Below, in pieces: positions 55,848 to 64,000 of a stretch of DNA of 64,000 nt. A program made the position numbers and the translations under genes. Position 1 is the stretch's first letter. Every line of letters starts with the position of its first letter. The stretch covers positions 42,865,270 through 42,929,269 of the forward strand of contig CM040422.1 of assembly GCA_022702705.1 (NCBI GenBank), written 5' to 3'. This stretch comes from Papilionanthe hookeriana x Papilionanthe teres. Lineage: Eukaryota > Streptophyta > Magnoliopsida > Asparagales > Orchidaceae. The notes under the pieces were generated by a model that was given only the letters and a program-made list of their open reading frames with translations, made no database searches and was not told the origin of the DNA.

Positions 55848-57782
55848 CGAGCACCGCACCACAAACCGTGTATCTATCCCTAAGGATAGACACACTTCTT
55901 GACGGTGGGGCTCGATTAAGTAAACTAGAAGATTTGTGACATCCGTGTGGTCTGCGAACCAATTTTATAAGCCGACAAATTCCCCTGCTTAATATGAAAG
56001 CATTAAACAGGGTTTATATTACCTGGGTTCTTTAAAATTCCCTATAAGGGCAAGCCCCTATAGTTAATTACATCTTAAGTGACGGGTATCACCTAAGAAA
56101 ACTCTCGATAATAATCAATAATTCTGCTCTCAAGAATTTCAAAGTTTAAGTCTTCAAGGGATTGAATTTTGGAATTTCAATAGGGAATGGATCAGGTTTG
56201 GAACATTTTGTTTTGTGAATCCAAAGGAAGAAAAGTAGGAGAAATCACAGATTCGAAGTGAACTTCGGTAATTTCCCGACTATCCTATTGTTTGGCTTGG
56301 ATTTAAGAAAGTCCTACTATTTATTTAAATGTTTTGATTTTGCCAATTTTAATTAATTAGGACTTATATTTATATGATAGAATCATACAAATAGCCTCGA
56401 AGATGTGAGGGTTTATTGTCGTACCGGACGACTACCTCGGAATCCTAAGACCGGTTAGGGCTTAATTTACATTGCAAGCGCCTAACGAAGAATCGAGGAT
56501 TTATGTCGCACTGTGCAAACTACCTCGAAGTCCTATGGCTTTGTTATTTAATTCTAGGAAAGTTTTGTTGAAGTAGACTCGAGTTTTGTCGATGACGATG
56601 GCCGTGCCGCCCACCATGCTCGAGCTCCTTATCGTTGCAGAGGTTTAGTTTTGGAAATCATAAATCAGGAGATGAGAAAAGTGTTTTGGTTTAGAGAAGT
56701 CTTAATTTTCCAAGTGTTTTTTGTGTTTTAATTAAAACAAATCTTAAAGTTGATTATAACGACACCGGTTAAGATCCCACGGTTCCATCCTTCCGGCATC
56801 ATTATTTTTATCGGATTCACTTAGTCCAGTATGAATTTGCTAAACTCAACCGAATGAGTTCCACACTTTCATTTAGACCGTGGGAAATCCCGTAAGCAAC
56901 ACGTATGTTACATCATCCGAGGTATTCCCGATCATCCAACAAGACGTTTTAATTTAGTTGCAATTGTAGTTTTGTGTTCTGTTTGTGATTAAATTTTGAG
57001 TTATTTTATATTTTGAAATGTCGTGGTGGTGAATTTTATCTTGCAATGACTTTTAACTTAATTTTGGTTTCAGCTTTAGGGACTATCCTAAAGGTGTGAG
57101 TTTTCATGCAACAGTTGTTTATCATGCAAGAAAAGTAAATGCAATGCGAGTAAATAAATTGCAACAATGTAAATTGCAAGAAAGTAAATTCGCAATAAAA
57201 TAAAAGCGTACTCGGAGGGTCTTCCCGTCATCCCAAGCTACACTTAAAACACAATTAGAATATTTAAGCAAGTTCCTAGGTAAAGCTAAGGGAAAGGTTA
57301 TGGTTTTCTACAAAATTCCTAATCCTATATCTAGTCATCTCCTATGACGTCTTTTTTCTTTGTGTTTTGGTTTAAGGACGTTTTTCTTCATCAAAGAACA
57401 ATTAAGTCCAATCGTTCTTATAAATGTCCTATCATATTGAGGAAGTGCTTAAGAATAATCTTAAACATCTTTTCAATATTTTCTAGGATTGTTTTAAGTC
57501 CAAATGGGTTTAATTGTACAAATGAATTAATCGTCCGAGAATTCAAGCTTTGTTGTTATCTTGCTCAGTGAACTAGGACATTTGAATATCCTATAAGTGA
57601 AGTGACATTTCATTTAATGTTTTGTTTAGGAGTTATGATAACTAAAACTTTTGAGGGTAAATTGGTGTTCAAATGGTTTGTGATTTAGTTTAATTTCCAC
57701 TAATGAGTTTAAATTTAGAATAGTGTTCAAGTTATTTTAGATTTATTTTGAATTCTTTATGTCTTTGGTGATGTTATATCTA

Positions 57783-58240
57783 ATTCAATTTAATTTAATT
57801 TAATTGAGTTTTAATTTAATTTAATTCAATTGAGTTTGATTTGATGTTAAATTAATTTAATTTGATTTGATTTAATTTTAATTCAATTTGATTTAATTTA
57901 ATTTAATTTAATTTTAATTTAATTTAATTTAATTTAATTTAATTTTTAATTTGGTTTAACTTAATTTAATTTGGTTTTATTTATTCAATTTAATTTAATT
58001 TAATTTGTTTATTTAATTTAATTTAATTTAATTTAATTTCATTCAACTTTTAATTTTAATTTAATTTAATTTAATTTAATTTAATTTATTTTAAATTTAT
58101 TTTATTTTATTTAATTTAACTTAATTTAATTTGATTTTATTTATTTAATTTAATTTAATTTAATTTATTCATTTAATTTAATTTAATTTGTTTATTTAAT
58201 TTAATTTAATCTTTAATTTAATCCAACTTTTTTAATTTAA
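57783..58240. repeat. TTTAA low-complexity tract, E3 5' LTR
   Basis: Nearly identical to 36738-37195; the unit composition is the same apart from a few indels. Confidence 0.8.
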
Positions 58241-60057
58241 TTTTATTTTTAATTTTAATTGAAATTTTAAAAGAGTTTAATAATTTAATTTTAGTTTAAT
58301 GATTAAGTCTTTTAATATTTTGAATTTGAGTTATCATTTTTAATTAGAAATTAAATATTATTAAAATGATTAATTTAGGGATTTTTAAATTAAAGAATAA
58401 ATCTCTTCCTAATAATATCCCTATTTTAATAATTCCAATTTTATTATTCTTCCAAATTTAATCCATTATTTAATTAAAGTTTAAACATTTTAAAATTGCT
58501 TAATGGGTTTCTACCCTTTAATTATTTAAATTTCAATCATCCAAATTAGATTAGGATCAAATATTTTACTTGTTAATTTTTTTATTAAACCTAAAGTTTT
58601 AATTAAGGATTAAAATTTTAATTACTATTTTACCCTTTAAACTTAATAATTTCATAACTCACTAAATTGAACTCAAATGAACTTGAAATTTTTATGTGAC
58701 TTCACTCATGTGTCAATAAAGACATGAGAGGAGAAAATGTGATTTTTCTGTATTTAATTTATTTATATAATTATTTTTGGTAGAAAATAGAGATTTTCAA
58801 GGAAAATTTAATAACATGACCAAGGGAAAGTTTCTGTCCTTAAGAAAATTAGGGGACATTCCTAATGACCAGAGGACCACTTGGACCAATTTTGGTGATT
58901 TTTTGAATTATATTATTTTTGTTATAATTATTTTAAGTTTTGGAGTGTTAATTAATTTAAAAATAAAATAAATGTTGAAAAATGGATTTTATAATTTTCA
59001 AAAATCTCTCTGATATCAAGGAAATTAGAGAAGCAAATTTTGCAATTTTCTGATTTTTCTATAATTTATTATAATTATTTTAGTGAAAATGCTAGAAAAT
59101 ACATTTTTTTTAATTTTAAAATTACCTTAAAGCTTTAAAATTTAATATCTCACCAAATAGACCTAAGAAAAATGTGGGATTTGTTCCTATGTGATTAAAA
59201 TTCAAAATGTGACATTTTGGTTAATTTTATTATTTTTGTGATTTTTATTATTTTTTAATTATTAAAAATATTAAAATATGATTAAAAATCAACTTTTTTA
59301 GAAAATTGAAATTTTAATTTTCTTAGGTTCCCCTGATATCAGAGAGGCTCCAAAACCAATTTGGTGAATTTTTGAATGGTATTTTGAAAGTTATGAATTT
59401 TTTAAGTTTAAAATGACTAAATGGCTTAATCAACCCAATTAGTGGGGCTAACCAAGTCCAATTGACCTCAAATTTTTATGGTGGGTTCCTATGATCCTAA
59501 AGGTCAGTGGAGAATTGATTTCAAGTCAATTTGATGCATGGTTAACTTTAATTAATTAAAGACCTATTTTGGGTTTTTAAGCCAATTAGGGTTGTTTTAA
59601 ATGAACTAAGTCAAAACCTATTTTTCCTAAGGTTCTCTGGTCATAAAAAACATCACCAAATTTTCCTAGAATTTATTTCACAACATCCTATTTATTGGAA
59701 TTAAAATACTCAAAACAAGTAACTTGAATTTGAAAAATCAATAACTTTTCATAGGGATGGCCTCGACTTTGGAAAATTCGAGGGAATGTTCCCAAATTCG
59801 GAGGCTTCAAAAGCCCTATGGTCTCATGCCATGGTGAATTGTATGCATGCATGGAGAATTAAAATAATGCAGAGAGTAAATAAATTATAAAAAATAAAAT
59901 ACTTGATGAAATTAAATTATTTTTTTTCCACATTATTCTCCTCTGTTCACTGAGCAAGAGGGTATTTTTATTTTATTTTTCCGATTTTTCTACACGAGAG
60001 ATATGAATTTTTGAAGTTTAGGGAATTAAATAAATAGAAAAATATCCTAATTTTCGT

Positions 60058-60270
60058 TTATCCACGCGGCGCCGCGTCAGCCTCGGCGGCTCCGAACGCA
60101 CACGCGTCGCGCTCCCATTCGACGCCGCCACCCGAGTCGGCGGCCGGGCCCCGCGGTTCTCGTACCGTCTCCCGGTCCGACGCCATCCGAGCCGTTCGTC
60201 CGCTCGTGTATTGAATGGACGGCATCCGTTCATCGTCCCCGAGCGTCCTCACCCGAGAGCCGTCCACACC
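60058..60270. other. GC-rich block, E3 5' LTR
   Basis: It carries the 14-bp palindrome ACGCGGCGCCGCGT (60064-60077) and dense CpG. Confidence 0.5.
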
Positions 60271-63248
60271 TAAATCTCTAAGATCTCACTCGATACTCGA
60301 TGGATTTTTATGTTCTTATGCTCTATGGATTCGTCTTGAAGAGAAGAACACATCTATACGGTTAACATGCATTGAAATTAAGGCATTTGAAATGGAGAAT
60401 CTCCGAAGCTCGGGATAAAGAATTAGCTCATACCTTTGCTCGGAGAAGTGTGGCTTCGATCGAGAGTTGTTGCACCTTCGATTGGATCCCGGCGAAGCTC
60501 CGGATGAAGTCTCTCGGTCGCAGTGAATTGTCCGGATGTGATTTTGACAAAGCCCGATCACAAAGCTTGGAGGCTGGAGCAACCTGGGTGGCCTGGAGAT
60601 GGGGCTTTTTCGGTGGACACCTTCCCTGGTCCGGTGAAGGTGTAGAACCAATCAATTTGGGAATTGGCTCACTATGGAGAAGTGTCCGGGTTTTGGGTGG
60701 AATTTCGACTCCGAAATTGAGCTCGCGGAAGGAGAAATGGCGGGGGATCTCACTTGGGGATCAAGTGCTCTGTGTATGGGGAGGAGTCTGGAACAATTTT
60801 GGCAGAGTTTTGGCAAGGTTTATGCTTTTTTTTCTCTCATGTACGAGAGAGGTGGAGTTTAAATAGTAGAGGGTGGAGGGCCTCCCAGGGAGAGTTAGGG
60901 CTTGGGATCGAGCTTGCTCTTGGCAAGAGAAGAACGACTACGATGGCCACTGGGGATGGGGCGGCTCGAGCGGGTGAGAATTTCAAAGTTGGCTCACATG
61001 TGAGCTTTCGGCCATGGTGTTTTCCGGCGGCACGAGTGGCCGGCCGGCCGAGCATGGGTCACCCTCGAGGTCGGGTGGGTCGGGGCGGGGCTTGGTGCAA
61101 GCAATTGGCCATTGCCATGTGTAAAGGCTTTGATTCAAAGTAGAATGGGGCATGGCTAGTTTTGAGTCTAAATGGGTCAATCTACCCATTTGGGCTTGGT
61201 GCACCCTTCGAGGTGGCTTTGGATGCTGTGGGGGATCAAAGGGATCAGCTGGTTTGGCATGGAGAAGTCTCCATCCAAATATATTTGGATTAAATTTAAG
61301 TTTAGGTGAAACATGATTAAGGCTAATGAGCTTTAGGGATTAAGGAAAGCCCCCCTCTTCTTACCCAATATGGCATGGTGGAGTGTCCAAAGCTCTCATG
61401 GCTCACATGTGGCTCATGCATGGCTTCATGGCTCACCTTTGGCTTGGCAAAAAGTTTGGTCGATTTCATAAAAAAGGATTTTAAGGATTTTGGATAATTT
61501 GGTGGAAATTTGGATGAAGCTTGATTTGGAATAATTTGATGGTGAATTTAGGACTTAGGTAATGGATTTAATTAAGTGGATGACAAATGGAGATGTCATG
61601 TGGGCTTTAGGGTAGATTTTGGGCCTTTGGATGTGGTGAAGTGGGCTTTTAGGAAAGTTTAAGGGAAATGGGCTTTTGATTTTAGGATGGGTATTTGGAT
61701 AAAAATTTTGTGAAGAACTTTGTCAAATAAATGTCATAATTGGTTTAGGGATGTTCTATGAAGGGCTTGGAATTAATTTGATGTGATTTGGAGTTGAATT
61801 GGTTTGAATTTGGGTTTATTTGGTAAGTGGGCCTATGTAGGTCCAAGTGGGCCAAGTTGGGCTAATGTTGGGCTAGAGTTGAAATTGATGTAAAATCAAT
61901 GTTGAGAAATGTTTATGGGGGTGTTTCAAAGAGGTTTTGGCTTTGGTTGGGCTTTGATTTTGGGGTTTGGGCTCATTTGGGTTAGGTTTGGGTTTAGGTC
62001 AAAAATGGGCCTTTAACCTTGGGTTGAGTTTGAGTGGGGTTTGGGTCTAAATTTTGGGCAAATCATGTTAGTATTTTTTTTGTGGGAATGTTAAGGAAGA
62101 TTTAGAAAAGATTTGGGGTTAATTGGAATTGAGTTGGGTGAGTTTGGGTTAAGTTTAGGTCATGGGTCCAAATTGGGCTTTAAGGCCAAAAGTGAGATTG
62201 GATCCAAATGTCAATCAAATTGGGCTTTAATTTGGTCTAGATTGGTATTGGGGATGTTGAATTGATGTTTAGAATTGAATTGGACCAAAATTGGGGTCAA
62301 TTGGGTAGGTTTGGTTTGACATTGGGTTCACTTAGGGTTAAAATGGGTCAAATTTGGGGTTTTGACAAAAGTAGGGTAAATTGACAAAATTGGCCCATGG
62401 TGTAGTTGGACAAAATGAAATTGGTAATATTTGGGATTTTCTGGAATTTTCTGGGAATTTTCTGAATTTTTTGATTTTTAGGCCAAGAGGGGTATTTTGG
62501 GTATTTGGAGGGTATTTGGAGGTATTTTTGGAATTTTTGGTATTTTTGGGTATGGATGATCAGTTTAAGTGATGTGGAAATGTTTGGGAATGATTTTGGA
62601 GAATTTTGGGTAATTTGGAAATTTTTGAGAAATTTGGGTAATTTTAAGGGTTTTGGGTAGGTTTAGTAGGTGTAGGGTCCCGGGGTCAAAAATTGAAAAT
62701 TTGGGAAATTGAAGATTGGGTGAATTTGGGTGGAAAGAAGTCATTTTGGTTGAGCCATGAAGCCATATCAAGCCCACATGAGCCATGAAGGGACTCACTT
62801 GAGGCATTCATCTATGTTGTTCCTAACCCTCTTGCGAGGGCTTAGGGGTTAAGGATCATCCATGTGGATCACCTACATGAGTCGGGAGGTCAAGTTAGGT
62901 ATGGGTGTGGTTTTATGAGGTATGTGGAAGTGTAGTGTGTAGGTGTAGTGTATAAGTGTGGTGTGTGTAAGTCGGCCCCTTCACCGGACCGAGCCACTGC
63001 GGGCGATCCTAAGGCCAAAGAGTCCTATAGGAACTCATCCTTTAAACTTCCACATTTGATTTCAACCCTCTAGGTGATTAGGGGTCTATAGTCAAGTTTG
63101 TAGAGTTTGCGGGAGTTAAGAAGTGGTTTGAATTTCTAAAAGGTGGGTCCCAATTCTAGTCCTCTAAGATAGTCAAAGGAAAAGCCTAAGGCTAGATCCT
63201 AAGTACTAAAGAGAAGAAGAGAAGACCTCATCAAAAATGAGGTCAACA

Positions 63249-63253
63249 ACAGG
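63249..63253. repeat. Right target-site duplication of E3 (ACAGG)
   Basis: Directly follows the LTR end GTCAACA; matches 34603-34607. Confidence 0.9.
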
Positions 63254-64000
63254 GCATCTTTCTTTCTTTGCCAATCTTTCTATCATAGCTTGCAGTCGAG
63301 CAAATGGCATAGTCTTATCCCTTTTCCTTTTGTAATTGTTGTAGTATGTAGGTTGGGGTAATGCAGCGACGATCCTACGGACATCCTCTTCAGCTGATGA
63401 GACAGAGAGAGGGTGAAACCTGCTTCCTTCCAATAGAGGTATATACTCAGGCAGTTCTTCTCTTTCCTCAGGAATTTCTTCTAGAAAAGTAACTTCAGCA
63501 GCTTTGGCTTTCTCGATCTTGGCGATCTTTACGCCTCTATTTCTTCTTTGAGTCCGAGTTAGGGGTGCGACTCTTGAGCCGGACCCGATCTCAAAAACGA
63601 GATGGTGTTGTAGCAAAATTTGTACCCTCCATGGTGACGGGCTCATCACGGACTTGGATTTCCTTCCCCTTCGGTTTGGCGAAGTCGGGGTAGGTGCGGA
63701 GATGACTAGACCGGTGGGGGTAGAGACAACGGTCCTCCTACAAACGAGTAGTACTTCTTTCGAGTTGGAACCCTTTGCGGGGAGGGAATTCCTGAGCCGA
63801 CTTCAAGTTGAACTCAATCAGGGGTTTCTCAGTTTCTGACACTTTGTCCATTAGTGCGAAGAGAGTGACGTCGGTGAACTTGATATCTGTGTTGCCGAAT
63901 CCTTGTCCAAAACAGACGATTCCATTGTCGGGCAGCTCATCCTTGTAAACAGCGAAGTCCATTCCATTGGTGAAGGAGAAGATTAACTTTGGGGCAGTCA
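63249..64000 (-). pseudogene. E2 gag, 5' part
   Basis: The piece of E2 gag on the far side of E3. The window ends inside the start codon: the minus strand at the edge reads TG-ACT-GCC-CCA, i.e. the Met is completed by the next base, followed by TAPKLIFSFTNGMDFA. Frames 63738-63962 (FAVYKDELPDNGIVCFGQGF) and 63249-63649 (PLTRTQRRNRG, EEREELPEYIPLLEGSRFHP, MPFARLQAMIERLAKKERCP) form the N-terminal extension. It stops at the E3 insertion, exactly where the piece at 34607 resumes. A frameshift lies near 63690. Confidence 0.85.

Larger units (their letters stand above)
34608..63248 (-). mobile_element. E3: complete 28.6 kb Tat/Ogre-like retrotransposon with AlkB
   Basis: Both LTRs, internal region and 5-bp duplication are present. 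The LTRs are 7,601 and 7,594 bp and almost identical outside one error-like pattern (see findings), pointing to a recent insertion. Order on the minus strand: 5' LTR (55655-63248), PBS, leader, gag, protease, RT, two RNase H domains, integrase, ORF3/AlkB, minisatellite, palindrome, 3' LTR (34608-42208). It sits in the gag of E2, an older member of the same family. Confidence 0.93.
55655..63248 (-). repeat. E3 5' LTR (7,594 bp)
   Basis: Same ends and internal features as 34608-42208: TATA-like box 55838-55847, TTTAA tract 57783-58240, GC-rich block 60058-60270 with the palindrome at 60064-60077, terminal hairpin 63224-63244. As the 5' LTR it drives the element. It differs from its partner mainly at CAG/CTG sites, plus about 1-2% ordinary differences. 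Confidence 0.93.

Noticed and set aside
15282..63248. Tandem LTR-internal-LTR-internal array formed by unequal recombination between elements
   Set aside because: The ACAGG duplication at 34603 and 63249 and the split of E2 gag exactly at these points show a nested insertion instead.

Overview
This window looks like heterochromatin from a flowering plant with a large, retrotransposon-rich genome. I see no host gene. Almost every base belongs to transposable elements inserted into one another: Ty3/gypsy LTR retrotransposons of the Tat/Ogre-like type, all on the minus strand, and one LINE, also minus. The Tat/Ogre assignment rests on a long gag with an N-terminal extension, two consecutive RNase H domains after the reverse transcriptase, very long LTRs, a primer-binding site starting TGGC[A/G]ACTC, and minisatellites in the 3' untranslated region.

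Layout, left to right. (1) 1-3474: end of a ~7.6 kb LTR of element E0, whose body lies left of the window; E0 sits inside the 3' ORF of E1. (2) 3475-12515: internal region of the old, decayed element E1 (ORF3 stub, integrase, two RNase H domains, RT, protease, gag, leader), followed by the first bases of its own, different LTR at 12516. (3) About 12590-15281: 3' part of a LINE inserted in that LTR. (4) 15282-34607: element E2, inserted in the LINE (LTR 15282-23024, then 3'UTR, ORF3/AlkB, integrase, RNase H, RT, protease, gag). (5) 34608-63248: element E3, a complete 28.6 kb retrotransposon with two ~7.6 kb LTRs, inserted in the gag of E2 and flanked by the 5-bp duplication ACAGG. (6) 63249-64000: the remaining 5' part of E2 gag, whose start codon falls on the last base of the window. 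Insertion order is therefore E1, then LINE, then E2, then E3, with E0 entering E1 separately.

The most notable content is a third ORF (ORF3) between integrase and the 3' LTR in both E2 and E3. It encodes an AlkB-type 2-oxoglutarate/Fe(II) dioxygenase closest to the plant ALKBH9/ALKBH10 type, the family of m6A RNA demethylases. Its N-terminal domain resembles the N-terminal extension of the element's own gag, and its start codon lies four bases after a conserved splice-acceptor-like site seen in E1, E2 and E3. My inference is that this lineage carries its own RNA demethylase, expressed from a spliced subgenomic RNA, perhaps to counter m6A-based control of its transcripts. Both copies seen here carry lesions.

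One caution affects every call on E3. From about 42.3 to 63.2 kb, CAG/CTG triplets are systematically replaced by CGG, CCG, CGAG or CG compared with the sister LTR and with E2. This looks like base-calling error at CHG-methylated cytosines, so many frameshifts in E3 may not be real.
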